DNA of 64,000 nucleotides from Streptomyces coeruleorubidus (GTDB lineage: Bacteria > Actinomycetota > Actinomycetes > Streptomycetales > Streptomycetaceae). The position numbers and the translations under genes were made by a program. Positions 51,357 to 60,717 of this stretch are shown piece after piece. Each line of letters begins with the position of its first letter. The stretch's first letter is position 1. The stretch is from contig NZ_CP118527.1 of the NCBI RefSeq assembly GCF_028885415.1, positions 3,100,001-3,164,000 of the forward strand, written 5' to 3'. The notes below the pieces were generated by a model, which worked only from the letters and a program-made list of their open reading frames with translations, was not told the origin of the DNA and ran no database searches.

Positions 51357-51703
51357 CCCTGGCACCTGAGACCACCGATCTGAAGGTCCAGCTCGCACTG
51401 GACGGCGACTGGTTCACGGTCTGCGACCTGAGCATGCTGCTCCCGGGCCGCGGGGTGGCGGCACTGCTGCCGGACGGCCGCCAGGCGGCGATCTTCCGGG
51501 ACCGCTCCGGTGAGCTGTTCGCCGTCGACAACCGCGACCCGTTCACCGGCGCGGCCGTCCTCTCCCGCGGCCTGACCGGCACCCACCAGGGCCGCCCCTT
51601 CGTCGCCTCGCCCCTGCTGAAGCAGCGCTTCGACCTGGCGTCCGGGCAGTGCCTGGACGACGAGGAGGTCCAAGTGACGTCGTACAAGGTGCGCACCGCG
51701 TAG
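51353..51703 (+). CDS. nirD: Nitrite reductase small subunit
   Basis: 116 residues of Rieske-like fold: WFTVCDLSMLLPGRGVAALLPDGRQAAIFRDRSGELFAVDNRDPFTGAAVLSRGL and QRFDLASGQCLDD. The Cys-His cluster ligands of true Rieske proteins are missing, as usual in NirD. It overlaps nirB by four bases (ATGA). A hairpin at 51729-51744 follows. Confidence 0.93.
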   Translation: MTLAPETTDLKVQLALDGDWFTVCDLSMLLPGRGVAALLPDGRQAAIFRDRSGELFAVDNRDPFTGAAVLSRGLTGTHQGRPFVASPLLKQRFDLASGQCLDDEEVQVTSYKVRTA

Positions 51704-51728
51704 GAACGTAAACGCCCGGCTCGGAACG

Positions 51729-51744
51729 CCCCTCCCCGGAGGGG
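51729..51744 (+). terminator. Terminator-like hairpin after nirD
   Basis: CCCCTCC - CC - GGAGGGG followed by TGTTTCCGTGTT, a 7-bp stem (or 6 with a 4-base loop) with a T-richer tail, 25 bp after the nirD stop. Confidence 0.6.
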
Positions 51745-51782
51745 TGTTTCCGTGTTCCGTTACCGCCTGGCAGGCTGGGGCC

Positions 51783-52625
51783 ATGGTTGCGCAGCCGAAC
51801 GACGGGCCCGGCCTCTCCTGGCTCGGTCCTCCGATCGACGCCCGCCCGCTGTTCGAGCCGGAACTCGAAGCGCTGCTGGGGCTTTTGCGGGGCCTGCGGC
51901 CCGGTCAGTGGCACGAGACGGCCGTGCCGGGCTGGACGGTGCACGACGTCGCCGTACACGTCCTCGGCGACTACCGCGCCCGACTCGGCCGCCGCGAGTT
52001 CGGTGCCTTCGCACCGGGAGAGACCCTGGAGGCGTTCATCCACCGCGCCAACCAGGAGTGGGTCGACCGCCACCGGGACATGGACCCGGCCTCGCTCGTC
52101 GACGCCCTGGAAGAGGCCGGCACCGAACTGGCCCGCCGCTTCGCGCACACCGACCTGGACGCGCCGTCCCTGGGCGTGTCCTGGGCCGGGGTGGACCCGG
52201 CGCCGATGTGGCTGGACTGTGCCCGGGAGTTCACCGAGTACTGGACGCACCGCCAGCAGATCCGGCACGCGGCCGGGCTGGGCACCGACCCCGAGCCGCG
52301 GGCCCTGTCCCTGGTCCTGGACACCTTCATGCGGGCCCTGCCCCACACGCTGCGCGACACCGCCGCGCCGGCCGGCACGCGGGTGGCGCTGACGGTCACC
52401 GGCCCGACAGGGGGCACCTGGGCTGCGACCGCCGGGCCGGAGGGCTGGTCCCTGGCGGAGGACTCCGGCGGACGACCGGCCGCCACCGTGGAGCTGGACA
52501 CGGAGACCGCCTGGCGGCTGTGCACGCGGGGTGTCCAGCCGGCCGACGCTCTCGCGAGTGCCCGGGTCGAGGGAGACCGGCGGCTCGCCGAGGCGGCGTG
52601 CCGGATCGTGTCGATCGTCTACTGA
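51783..52625 (+). CDS. Mycothiol-dependent maleylpyruvate isomerase/DinB-like protein
   Basis: 280 residues. WTVHDVAVHVLGDYRARLGRRE supplies a metal His pair, EYWTHRQQIRHAAG the third, as in the mycothiol-dependent DinB-like family; the C-terminal sterol-carrier-like part (PTGGTWAATAGPEGW ... CTRGVQPADAL) is typical. It would use mycothiol in ring-cleavage isomerisation or detoxification. ATG at 51783 chosen (MVAQPNDG); an earlier in-frame ATG overlaps the terminator. Confidence 0.83.
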   Translation: MVAQPNDGPGLSWLGPPIDARPLFEPELEALLGLLRGLRPGQWHETAVPGWTVHDVAVHVLGDYRARLGRREFGAFAPGETLEAFIHRANQEWVDRHRDMDPASLVDALEEAGTELARRFAHTDLDAPSLGVSWAGVDPAPMWLDCAREFTEYWTHRQQIRHAAGLGTDPEPRALSLVLDTFMRALPHTLRDTAAPAGTRVALTVTGPTGGTWAATAGPEGWSLAEDSGGRPAATVELDTETAWRLCTRGVQPADALASARVEGDRRLAEAACRIVSIVY

Positions 52626-52760
52626 TCAACGGCCGTGCCGGGCTGTCGAGTTGCTGTCGGCTTCGCCGACTCGACTGCCGTGCCGGGGGTACTTCGCGTT
52701 TCATCGAGTCACAGCTTTTCGTCGAGTCACATCCCCCCTTCCTTCCACGGAGGCCCCACC

Positions 52761-53702
52761 ATGACTCGGAACCACCCCCGGCCGTCCCGGCGGACCGTGC
52801 TCGGCGGGGCCGTCGCCGCGCTCGCGGTGGCCGCCGGCACCACCGGCACGGCGCAGGCCGCTCCCGGAACCCACTGGCCGACCGAGTTCCCGCTGCCCGA
52901 CGGCTGGCTACCCGAGGGGATCACCATAGGCAGCAGGCCGTACGCGTACATGGGCTCGCGCGCCGACGGCGCGATCTACCGCACCGATCTGCGCACCGGC
53001 AAAGGCGGTGTCCTGCACGAGGGCGCCGCCGGTCTGGCGTCCATCGGCCTGAAGCTGGACCGTGACGGCCTGCTGTACGTGGCCGGCGGCGCCGGAGGCA
53101 CCGCGAGGATCGTCGACGCCCGCACCGGCGAGCTGTTCACCACCTACCAACTCACCCGTGACGCCGCCCCGTTCATCAACGACGTCGTCCTGCACGAGGA
53201 CCGCGCCTGGTTCACCGACTCCCGTGCGGCCGTTCTCCACGGCGTCCCGCGCGGCCGGCGGGGCGAGGTCCGCGCCCTCCCGCTCACCGGCGAGTGGGTG
53301 CAGGCGCCCGCCGGGACCAACAGCGCCAACGGCCTGGTCGCCACGCCCGACGGCCACGGCCTGCTCGTCGTCAACGCGGGTCAGCTGTACAACGTGGATA
53401 TCAGGACCGGCCACGCCACCAGGATCACGCTGGAGGGCGCCACGGACGTGGCGGGCGGCGACGGCCTGGTCCGCCTCGGCCGCACCCTGTACGTCGTCCA
53501 GAACCGCCTGAACAAAATCACCGTCTGGGACCTCGACCGGAAGGCCACCACCGCCACCCTGACCAGGACGATCACCGACCCCCGCTTCGACGTCCCCACC
53601 ACCGCCGCCCGCTACGGCGACCGCATCTACCTGGTCAACGCCCGCTTCACCAGCCCGCAGACGCCGGAGACGACGTTCAACGCGGTGGCCGTGGCCCTGT
53701 GA
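52761..53702 (+). CDS. Tat-exported beta-propeller (SMP-30-like) protein
   Basis: 313 residues. Tat signal: SRRTVLGGAVAALAVAAG, cut near AQA-APGTHW. The mature part carries repeated beta-blade elements (SIGLKLDRDGLLYVAGG, NDVVLHEDRAWFTDSRAAVLH, NGLVATPDGHGLLVVNAGQLYN, RLGRTLYVVQNRLNKI). Often labelled superoxide dismutase by transfer, but no metal-binding SOD motif is visible; a sugar- or lactone-binding propeller is safer. GGAGG lies 9 bases before the ATG. Confidence 0.78.
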   Translation: MTRNHPRPSRRTVLGGAVAALAVAAGTTGTAQAAPGTHWPTEFPLPDGWLPEGITIGSRPYAYMGSRADGAIYRTDLRTGKGGVLHEGAAGLASIGLKLDRDGLLYVAGGAGGTARIVDARTGELFTTYQLTRDAAPFINDVVLHEDRAWFTDSRAAVLHGVPRGRRGEVRALPLTGEWVQAPAGTNSANGLVATPDGHGLLVVNAGQLYNVDIRTGHATRITLEGATDVAGGDGLVRLGRTLYVVQNRLNKITVWDLDRKATTATLTRTITDPRFDVPTTAARYGDRIYLVNARFTSPQTPETTFNAVAVAL

Positions 53703-53705
53703 GCG

Positions 53706-54632
53706 TCAAGCCTTCAGAGCGCCGTACGTCACCCCGGTCAGCTCCTCGGACGCGGCCCACAGCCGCTGTCCCGCCGCGTCGTTGAGGGTCCAGGGCGCCC
53801 GCCAGGACGGTGCGGGCGCCCCGCGCCACATGGCGATGTGCGGGCCGGTGAAGGAGTCGGGCCGTACGCCGGGTTCTGTCGCGGCGTACAGGATCGGCAG
53901 CGCGCCCGCCTCGGCCGGCTGCGCGATGACCCGGTTGGCGATCCGCACGAGCCGCTCGGCGGCCGGGCGCCCCTCGGCGAGCGGTCCGGTGGTCTGGAGG
54001 TTGGTGGCCGCGTACCCGGGGTGGGCCGCGGCCGCCACCAGGTCCGTGCCGTGCGCCGCCGCCCGGCGCGCCAGCTCGTGCGTGAACAGCAGGTTGGCCG
54101 TCTTGGAACGGGCGTAGGCGATCCAGCGCCGGTAGCGCCGCTCGCTGTTGAGGTCGTTGATGTCGATGTTGGCGAGGGCGTGCATCCCGCTGGAGACGAC
54201 CACGACCCTGGCCCCCGGCGCCGCCAGCAGCACGGGCAACAGCAGCCCGGTGAGGGCGAAGTGCCCCAGGTGGTTGACTCCGAGCTGCGTCTCGAAACCG
54301 TCCGCCGTCGTCCCGTACGGCAGCGCCATCACCCCGGCGTTGTCGACGAGCACGTCCAGCCGCTCGTACGGGAAACCGGCCGCGAACTCGCGTACGGAGG
54401 CGAGGTCTCCGAGGTCGAGCCGGCCGAGCTCGACCCGGGCCTGTGGCAGTTCCGCACGGAGCCGGTCCACGGCCGCGTTGCCCCGGGCCTCGCTGCGGCA
54501 CGCGAGCACCACCCGCGCGCCCTTGCGGGCCAGTTCCCGTGCAGTGACGAGCCCGATCCCGCTGTTGGCGCCGGTGACGACGGCGACGCGGCCGCTCTGG
54601 TCCGGTATGTCCTGTGTGGTCCAGCCTGGCAT
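53706..54632 (-). CDS. Short-chain dehydrogenase/reductase
   Basis: 308 residues. VAVVTGANSGIGLVTARELARKG (NADP motif), VLVDNAGVM, VVVVSSGMH, and YARSKTANLL with the catalytic Tyr and Lys; a longer C-terminus (WRAPWTLNDAAGQRLWAASEELTG) matches the protochlorophyllide-reductase-like branch common in Streptomyces. Substrate unknown. ATG with GGAGGGAG site; two identical palindromes lie 70-100 bp upstream. Confidence 0.87.
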   Translation of the reverse strand: MPGWTTQDIPDQSGRVAVVTGANSGIGLVTARELARKGARVVLACRSEARGNAAVDRLRAELPQARVELGRLDLGDLASVREFAAGFPYERLDVLVDNAGVMALPYGTTADGFETQLGVNHLGHFALTGLLLPVLLAAPGARVVVVSSGMHALANIDINDLNSERRYRRWIAYARSKTANLLFTHELARRAAAHGTDLVAAAAHPGYAATNLQTTGPLAEGRPAAERLVRIANRVIAQPAEAGALPILYAATEPGVRPDSFTGPHIAMWRGAPAPSWRAPWTLNDAAGQRLWAASEELTGVTYGALKA

Positions 54633-54701
54633 GGCAGGCTCCCTCCATCGGTGGCCGCGATCCAGCCTACGAGGGGCCCCGCGCCGCCTGATCGAACGGG
54701 G

Positions 54702-54731
54702 GGCGTGCACGCCGTACTTGGCGTGCACGCC
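54702..54731. promoter_or_regulatory. Duplicated palindrome GGCGTGCACGCC, itself an inverted repeat
   Basis: Two copies of the 12-bp palindrome at 54702-54713 and 54720-54731, centres 18 bp apart, flanked by an extra G and C so the whole 31 bp is also symmetric around GTACTT. It lies 70 bp upstream of the SDR start and after the SulP gene; a two-site operator for the SDR gene is likely. Confidence 0.6.
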
Positions 54732-54797
54732 CCCGGCGTCAGGTACGGCGAGGAGGGCCCGGGCCACTGGGCCCCGGCCACTGGGCCCCGGCCACTG

Positions 54798-57332
54798 TCA
54801 GCCCACCGGGCTCGACCGCTGCTCTTCCGGGAGGGGCCGGGTGTCGAGGTAGAACCACTCGGCGTCGGCGGTGGGCCAGGGGGAGGGTTCCCCCACCGGT
54901 TCGCCCCACGGTTCTTCGGCCGTGGTCGTGACAGGCCGTTTGGGCAGGGGTGCGTGAGCTTGTGCCGCGGGGGCCGCGGCCCGGTCGCCGGCCGGCTTCG
55001 GCTCCCCCGGCATCAGCAGCTCCACCCGCAGCCCCAGTCCACGCTGCTGGGCGGTGAACTCCTCGACCTGGTTGCGGCAGGCGTGGTCCAGGTGGGTCAC
55101 GCCGGTCAGGTCGAGCCGGATCCTCGGCTTCCCGGACGCGGCGGCGGCCTCCAGCGCCTCGATCACCTTCGGCAGCCGCAGGAACGTCGCGTTGCCGGCC
55201 ATGACGACCTTGGCCGTGTCGTCCTCGACGTGCTGGCGGATCGCGGTCTGGGACATACGGAGCGCGGCCAGCACGATCCCCGCGGCGAGGCCGATCAGCA
55301 CGCCCTCCAGCAGCGCGGTCACCACGATGACCAGCGTGGTCAGCGTCATCACCGCGAACTCGCCCTTGTCCTGCCGCCACATCTTCGGGAACTCGGCGGG
55401 CGCGAACAGTTTCCAGCCGCTGTGCACGAGAACGCCGGCGAGCACCGAGATCGGGATCAGCGCGAGCACCTGCGGCAGCAGCAGCGCGAAGGCGAGCAGC
55501 CACAGGCCGTGCAGGGTGCGGGAGAGCCGGGTCTTGGCCCCGGCCTGGACGTTGGCCGAACTGCGGGCCACGACCGCGGTGATCGGGAGCGCGCCGAGGA
55601 TGCCCGCGACGGTGTTCCCGGCGCCCTGGGCGATCAGCTCGGTGTTGTAGCGGGTGCGCGGGCCGCTGTGCATACGGTCCACGGCGGCGGCCGTGAACAG
55701 GCTCTCGGCGGACGCGATGACCGTGAAGGTGAGGATGGCGGTGATGACCGCCCCGTCCGCGAGCCCGGCGAACTGCTCCGGCCCGGGCACCGACACGGAC
55801 GCGAGCAGATTGCCCACCTGGAGCGTCTTCACGTCCACGCCGGGCAGCGCGGCGACCACGATGCCGATGCCCACGGCGACCAGTGCGGCCGGGATCTTCC
55901 CGACCGGGCCCGGCACCTTCTTCCACACGAAGCTGAGCACGATCGTGACGACACCGAGCAGGGTGGCGATCATCGCCTGCGGGTTCGTCAGGATGCCGGC
56001 CAGCAGTCCGGGGATGCCGGCCATGTTCTCGATCGCCGTGCCGGGGGCCTTGGCGTCGGCCATCGGATAGGCCTGGCTGAACATCAGCGGCACGCCGATG
56101 CCGGCCAGCATGCCCTGGACGACGGCGACCGAGATGGCCTGGAACATCCGGCCGAGCCGCACCAGTCCCAGGATGATCTGGAGGAGGCCGGCGAACAGCA
56201 CGATCACGCCGAGCATGGCCACGCCGAGTTCGGCGACGGTCTCCGCGACGAGCGCGGCGAGGCCGGCGGCCGGCCCGCTGACCTGGAGCGTACTGCCGCG
56301 TGCCGCGCCGACGACCAGACCGCCGATCACCCCGGAGATGATCCCGAGCTCGGCCGGCACGCCGGAGGCGACGGCGACACCGATGCACAGCGGCAGGGCG
56401 ACGAGGAAGACGACGAGCGAGGCGGTGATGTCGGTGACGAGGTCGCCCTTGGCCGCGCCCTTGCCCCCGGCGCCCTTCGCACGACCCGCCACACGGCCCA
56501 TCAGCCCGCCCAGCGCACCGCCCGCGCCCCCTCCGGCCGAGCCGCCCGCCGATTCACCGGACGGGCCGCCCGACCTCCGTGTCGCGCCCCTCGCCGAGTT
56601 CCCCGCCAAGCCGCCACCGGGACCACCCGACCGACCACCCACCGAACCGCCCACCGGTCCACCCGACCGCCGATACGCAGAGCCCCCCGACGAGTCCCCG
56701 ACCAGACCACCGCCGGGACCACCCGACCGACCACCCACCGAACCGCCCACCGGTCCACCCGACCGCCGATACGCAGAGCCCCCCGACGAGTCCCCGACCA
56801 GACCACCGCCGGGGCCACTCGACCGACCTCCCGTCAAACCGCCCGAAGGTCCGCCCGACCCCCAGCCCGCGGTACCTCCCGCCGCACCACCCAGCGGCCC
56901 GTCCGCCTGCCAGTCCCCCGAGCCCCGCGCGGAGCCGCCTGCCCGCCAGTCCCCCGCAACCTCCTCGGAACGGCCCGGCCCCCACTCCACCGCACCCTCC
57001 GTGGAACCGCCCGACCCCCACTCCGCCGCACCCTCCGCGGAACCGCCCGGCCCCCACTCCCCAGCACCCCCGTCGGAGCCAGCGGACCCCCAACCCGCCG
57101 CGCCCTCCCCGCGACCGCCCGGCCCCCAGTCCCCCGAGCCCCCGGCAAAGCCACCCGACTCCCAACTCCCCGAGTCCTCCGCGGAACCGCCCGGTCCCCA
57201 GTCCGAAGCACCCCCCTCGGAGCCAGCCGCCCCCCAACCCGCCTTGTCTCCGGCCGGACCGGCCGGACCGCCCGGCCGGCCACCCGGCGCGGCGCCACCC
57301 CGTGTCCGCCCCCGCGCATGCGCCCCGCTCAC
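54798..57332 (-). CDS. SulP-family anion (bicarbonate) transporter with a repetitive N-terminus
   Basis: 844 residues. The first ~290 are Gly/Ser-rich with WGxGGS-type segments and a duplicated 32-residue unit. From ~residue 290 the SulP core begins (LVTDITASLVVFLVALPLCIGVAVASGVPAELGIISGVIGGLVVGAARGSTLQVSGPAAGLAALVAETV), then about ten TM segments and a C-terminal STAS domain (RIRLDLTGVTHLDHACRNQVEEF). It starts at a GTG overlapping the carbonic anhydrase TGA, so the pair likely moves bicarbonate. Typical SulP proteins of this branch lack the long Gly-rich head. Confidence 0.85.
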   Translation of the reverse strand: MSGAHARGRTRGGAAPGGRPGGPAGPAGDKAGWGAAGSEGGASDWGPGGSAEDSGSWESGGFAGGSGDWGPGGRGEGAAGWGSAGSDGGAGEWGPGGSAEGAAEWGSGGSTEGAVEWGPGRSEEVAGDWRAGGSARGSGDWQADGPLGGAAGGTAGWGSGGPSGGLTGGRSSGPGGGLVGDSSGGSAYRRSGGPVGGSVGGRSGGPGGGLVGDSSGGSAYRRSGGPVGGSVGGRSGGPGGGLAGNSARGATRRSGGPSGESAGGSAGGGAGGALGGLMGRVAGRAKGAGGKGAAKGDLVTDITASLVVFLVALPLCIGVAVASGVPAELGIISGVIGGLVVGAARGSTLQVSGPAAGLAALVAETVAELGVAMLGVIVLFAGLLQIILGLVRLGRMFQAISVAVVQGMLAGIGVPLMFSQAYPMADAKAPGTAIENMAGIPGLLAGILTNPQAMIATLLGVVTIVLSFVWKKVPGPVGKIPAALVAVGIGIVVAALPGVDVKTLQVGNLLASVSVPGPEQFAGLADGAVITAILTFTVIASAESLFTAAAVDRMHSGPRTRYNTELIAQGAGNTVAGILGALPITAVVARSSANVQAGAKTRLSRTLHGLWLLAFALLLPQVLALIPISVLAGVLVHSGWKLFAPAEFPKMWRQDKGEFAVMTLTTLVIVVTALLEGVLIGLAAGIVLAALRMSQTAIRQHVEDDTAKVVMAGNATFLRLPKVIEALEAAAASGKPRIRLDLTGVTHLDHACRNQVEEFTAQQRGLGLRVELLMPGEPKPAGDRAAAPAAQAHAPLPKRPVTTTAEEPWGEPVGEPSPWPTADAEWFYLDTRPLPEEQRSSPVG
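56617..56808. repeat. Two exact 96-bp tandem copies in the SulP N-terminus
   Basis: Copies at 56617-56712 and 56713-56808 with a partial third copy after; they encode 32 residues each (GGLVGDSSGGSAYRRSGG..). Near-identity at the DNA level means a recent duplication by slippage or recombination. Confidence 0.9.
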
Positions 57333-57934
57333 GCGGCATGCACCCGGAAGGCGCCGTCGTCGCCGAGTTCGTAGACGAACCCCGTGTCGACCTCGTAGTA
57401 CCAGCCGTGCAGCCGCAGCCGGCCCGCGTCGAGCCGCTGGCGCACCACCGGGTAACTTCGCAGCGCGGCCAGCTGGTTGACGACGTTGCCCTGGGACACC
57501 TCCGGCAGCGACGGGTCGTCCGGCGCGGACTCCAGGACGGGGGCCAGTTCGGGGCGGGCGATGTGGAGCCAGGCGTCCACGCCGGGCAGGGCGGACAGGT
57601 CGTCGCCGGACTTCAGCGCGCCCATCGCGCCGCAGTGTGAGTGACCGCACACCACGATGTCCTGAACCCCGAGCACTTCCAGTGCGTACTCGATGGTGGC
57701 CGCCTCACCTGAGGCCCCGGGCCGTCCGTAGGGCGGCACGATATTGCCCGCGTTGCGCAGCTCGAATATTTCTCCGGGCCGTGCGCCCATGATCAGTGCG
57801 GGTATGACCCGGGAATCCGAGCAGGTGATGAACAGCACCTCCGGATATTGCCCCTCGGCCAGTTTCCGGTATTCGCCGCTGTCGAAATCTACGCGCGTCC
57901 TGAACGTGCGGGCACGGTCCAGCAATGCCTTCAA
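57329..57934 (-). CDS. Beta-carbonic anhydrase
   Basis: 201 residues. EVLFITCSDSRVIPALIMGARPGEIFELRNAGNIVPPYGR contains the Cys-Asp-Arg of the zinc site, and VVCGHSHCGAMGAL the His and second Cys. Interconverts CO2 and bicarbonate. A TTG start after AGGAGG gives LKALLDRARTF; upstream codons are unlike the family. Overlaps SulP by four bases (GTGA), so they act together on bicarbonate. Confidence 0.9.
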   Translation of the reverse strand: MKALLDRARTFRTRVDFDSGEYRKLAEGQYPEVLFITCSDSRVIPALIMGARPGEIFELRNAGNIVPPYGRPGASGEAATIEYALEVLGVQDIVVCGHSHCGAMGALKSGDDLSALPGVDAWLHIARPELAPVLESAPDDPSLPEVSQGNVVNQLAALRSYPVVRQRLDAGRLRLHGWYYEVDTGFVYELGDDGAFRVHAA

Positions 57935-58152
57935 CTCTGCCTCCTGAACTGGGAATTTCCATCCGTGCACTCCACCGTAGAGGGGCGACCTACAGAGGAA
58001 GGTTAAGCGAACTCCAGAGCCGGCCCAGGAATTGAACATTCTTTGTCCGGATACCCAGACGAACGGTCATCTTGTAGCGTGTGAACTCCAGGGCGGAGAA
58101 TGCTAATTCACGCTGCCCGGATTCATGCCGGCTTCACGGAGAGACAGGACGT

Positions 58153-59022
58153 ATGGGCCTACGAGTGCTGCTCATCGAGGACGACGAGACGATCGCCGAG
58201 CCGCTCACCGAAGGGCTCGGCCACTTCGGGCTGACGGTCGACCACGTCGCCACCGGCGCGGACGGACTGAGAGGCCCGTACAACGACGTCGTCCTGCTCG
58301 ACCTGGGACTGCCGGACATGGACGGCATCGACGTCTGCCGCGGCATCCGGCAGGTCTCGGACGTGCCCATCGTCATCCTCAGCGCCCGCGGCGAGGAGGC
58401 CGACCGCGTGCTGGGCCTGGAACTGGGCGCGGACGACTACCTGGCGAAACCATTCAGCGTGCGGGAGCTGGTGGCCCGGGTCCGTGCGGTGACCCGCCGC
58501 ACGCAACGCACCCAGCAGGCCTTCCCCGAGCCCCCGGGCGCACCGAGCGCACCGGGCTCACAGAGCACGCCGACCACACCGGGCACCGCCGAGCCACTGC
58601 CGCCCTACGAACCGGCCCCCTCCCCCACGTACGAGCCGGCCCCGGCCCTCTCCTACGACCCCCCTGCCACACCACCGTCGTACGACTCGGCCCCCGAGCC
58701 CCCGCACGACCCCGGCCCGCTCGTGGTGGACCGCCGTACCCGCCAGGTCTGGGTCGGCGACTCCCCCGTGCTGCTCACCCCCAAGGAGTTCGACCTGCTG
58801 GCGCTCCTCAGCGAGGACCCGGGCGCGGTCTACTCGCGCCAGCAGATCCTCGACCGCGTCTGGGATCCGCACTACGACGGCCCGACCAAGACCCTGGACG
58901 TCCATGTGGCCGCGCTGCGCCGCAAGTTGGGGCACCCGGCGTGGATCAGGACGCTGCGGGGCGTGGGCTTCCGGCTGGCGGTGCACACGGGGCCGAACGC
59001 CCCGCAGGTGGCCTCTCCATGA
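58153..59022 (+). CDS. Response regulator (OmpR/PhoB type)
   Basis: 289 residues. Receiver: VLLIEDDETIAEPLTEGL, phospho-Asp in VVLLDLGLPDMDG, Lys in YLAKPFS. A Pro/Glu-rich linker (~130-195) then a winged helix DNA-binding domain (LVVDRRTRQVWVGDSPVLLTPKEFDLLALLSEDPGAVYSRQQIL..TLDVHVAALRRKL). The ATG start MGLRVLL; TGA overlaps the kinase ATG as ATGA. Confidence 0.92.
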   Translation: MGLRVLLIEDDETIAEPLTEGLGHFGLTVDHVATGADGLRGPYNDVVLLDLGLPDMDGIDVCRGIRQVSDVPIVILSARGEEADRVLGLELGADDYLAKPFSVRELVARVRAVTRRTQRTQQAFPEPPGAPSAPGSQSTPTTPGTAEPLPPYEPAPSPTYEPAPALSYDPPATPPSYDSAPEPPHDPGPLVVDRRTRQVWVGDSPVLLTPKEFDLLALLSEDPGAVYSRQQILDRVWDPHYDGPTKTLDVHVAALRRKLGHPAWIRTLRGVGFRLAVHTGPNAPQVASP

Positions 59023-60509
59023 CCCGCCGGCTGCTGATCGGCTACCTCAGCCTCGCCGCGCTGGTGCTGCTCTGCCTGGAGATCCCGCTGGGCTTCGTCT
59101 ACTCGCGCGGGGAGCGCGAGCAGGTGGTCAACGCGGCGAAGGACGAGGCCGAGTCGGTCTCCGCGTACGCCGCGCTGTCCCTCGCGGCGGGGCGGGCCGA
59201 GCGGGACCTGCCCGCGCGGGTGGCGCACTGCGCGCAGCGCATCGGCGGGAAGGTGGTGATCGTCGGCGCCTCGGGCGCGCCGCTGGCCACCTCGCATCCG
59301 AGGGACACCTCGGTGCCCGGCGCCCTGGCCGACCGGCCGGGCATCGCGGCCGCGCTGCGGGGCACCTCGACGGTGGACGTGCGTACCTCCACGATCGGCG
59401 GGGTCGAGTACCTGTCGGTGGCCGCGCCGGTCGGCCAGGAGGCGCGGCCGGTGGGTGCCGTGTGGCTGACGGTGCCCACGCGGACGGTGCACGAGCGGGT
59501 CCACCACGTGTGGCTGCTGCTCGCCCTGGGCGGACTCGCCGTGCTGACGGCGGTGGCCGTGGTCGGCTTCGCCTTCGCCCGCTGGGCGGGCCGTCCCATC
59601 CGTGAACTGGAGCAGGCCGCGCACGACTTGGTGGAGCGCGGCGGCCGGTTCACACCGGTGACGATCACGAAGGGCCCGCCGGAAGTACGCAGTCTGGCCG
59701 CCGCGTTCAACCGCACCGCGGCCCGTTTCGCCCATCTGCTCGCCTCCCAACGGGCGTTCGCCGGCGAGGCCTCGCACCAGCTCAAGACCCCGCTCGCGGC
59801 GCTGCGGCTGCGCCTGGAGAACCTGGAGCCGGACGTGGCGGCCCGCGCCCGGGGCAGCCTGACCGCCGCCGTCACGGAGACGGACCGGCTCGCCCGGATG
59901 GTCGAGCACCTGCTGGCGATGGCCCGGCTGGAGGAGCACGCGGCGATCCCCGCCACGGTCGACCTGGGCGCGGTCTGCGCGGAACGGCACCGCACCTGGC
60001 AGCCGCTGTTCGCCCGGGAGGAGGTCTCCCTCGTGCTCTTCGCGGGCAGCATCGGCCCGGTGCTCGCGGTGCCGGGAGCCGTCGAGCAGATCATGGACAA
60101 CCTGCTGTCCAACGCCCTGCGGGCGTCTCCGCCCGGCAGCACCGTCACGATCGAACTGCGGGTGCCGGCCCCGCCCCGCCGCGCCCTGCGCGACAGCCGC
60201 CCGCGCTGGGTCGACCTGCACGTCACCGACGAGGGCCCCGGCATGACGGAGGAGCAGCGGGCCCGCGCCTTCGACCGCTTCTGGCGCGCCCCGGGGGCCC
60301 CCAAGGGCGGTTCGGGACTCGGCCTCGCCCTGGTGCAGCGCCTCGCCCACGCCAGCGGCGGCGAGGCGAGTCTGCACACGGCGGCGACGGGCGGCCTGGA
60401 CGTGGTGATCCGGCTGCCGTCCGTACGACCGCCGGCGGAGGGCCACGGACCGGGCCCCGACCGGCCGAGGGGCGGCCGGAGACGGGAGGCACCGGCGCTG
60501 CCCGCGTGA
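59019..60509 (+). CDS. Sensor histidine kinase
   Basis: 496 residues: two TM helices with an extracytoplasmic sensor between (~12-30 and ~160-180), HAMP-like region, HisKA EASHQLKTPLAALRLRLENL with the phospho-His, and HATPase boxes NLLSNALRA, DEGPGM, GGSGLGLALV. Cognate partner of the response regulator just upstream. Signal unknown; the C-terminal ~30 residues are Pro/Arg-rich. Confidence 0.92.
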   Translation: MTRRLLIGYLSLAALVLLCLEIPLGFVYSRGEREQVVNAAKDEAESVSAYAALSLAAGRAERDLPARVAHCAQRIGGKVVIVGASGAPLATSHPRDTSVPGALADRPGIAAALRGTSTVDVRTSTIGGVEYLSVAAPVGQEARPVGAVWLTVPTRTVHERVHHVWLLLALGGLAVLTAVAVVGFAFARWAGRPIRELEQAAHDLVERGGRFTPVTITKGPPEVRSLAAAFNRTAARFAHLLASQRAFAGEASHQLKTPLAALRLRLENLEPDVAARARGSLTAAVTETDRLARMVEHLLAMARLEEHAAIPATVDLGAVCAERHRTWQPLFAREEVSLVLFAGSIGPVLAVPGAVEQIMDNLLSNALRASPPGSTVTIELRVPAPPRRALRDSRPRWVDLHVTDEGPGMTEEQRARAFDRFWRAPGAPKGGSGLGLALVQRLAHASGGEASLHTAATGGLDVVIRLPSVRPPAEGHGPGPDRPRGGRRREAPALPA

Positions 60510-60717
60510 AGCCCACGAAAGACAACGTGAGCCCTCGAACAACAAGTCGAGGCCTGCGGGCGCCCGGCCCCACAGGCGGCACACAGCATGCCGTCCCGCC
60601 GCCATGAGTTGGCCATGCCCCGTCAACCCTGCTCCCATAGCGTCCCTCCCGCCTCCCCCCACGCACAACCCTGCCGTCGACCGGCGGCAGGGCGGTACGG
60701 CACCTCTTGGAGTGAGA

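Noticed and set aside
47418..51398. 1326-codon open frame on the minus strand, antisense to the nitrite reductase genes
   Set aside because: A shadow of nirB; Gly/Arg/Val/Ala-rich, no domain, no ribosome site, while the + strand carries complete NirB motifs.
52761..53702. Superoxide dismutase label for the Tat-exported protein
   Set aside because: No Cu/Zn, Fe/Mn or Ni ligand motifs; beta-propeller repeats fit better.
56617..56808. 96-bp direct repeats considered as a mobile element or CRISPR
   Set aside because: No terminal inverted repeats, no transposase, no spacers; they are in-frame tandem duplications in a coding region.
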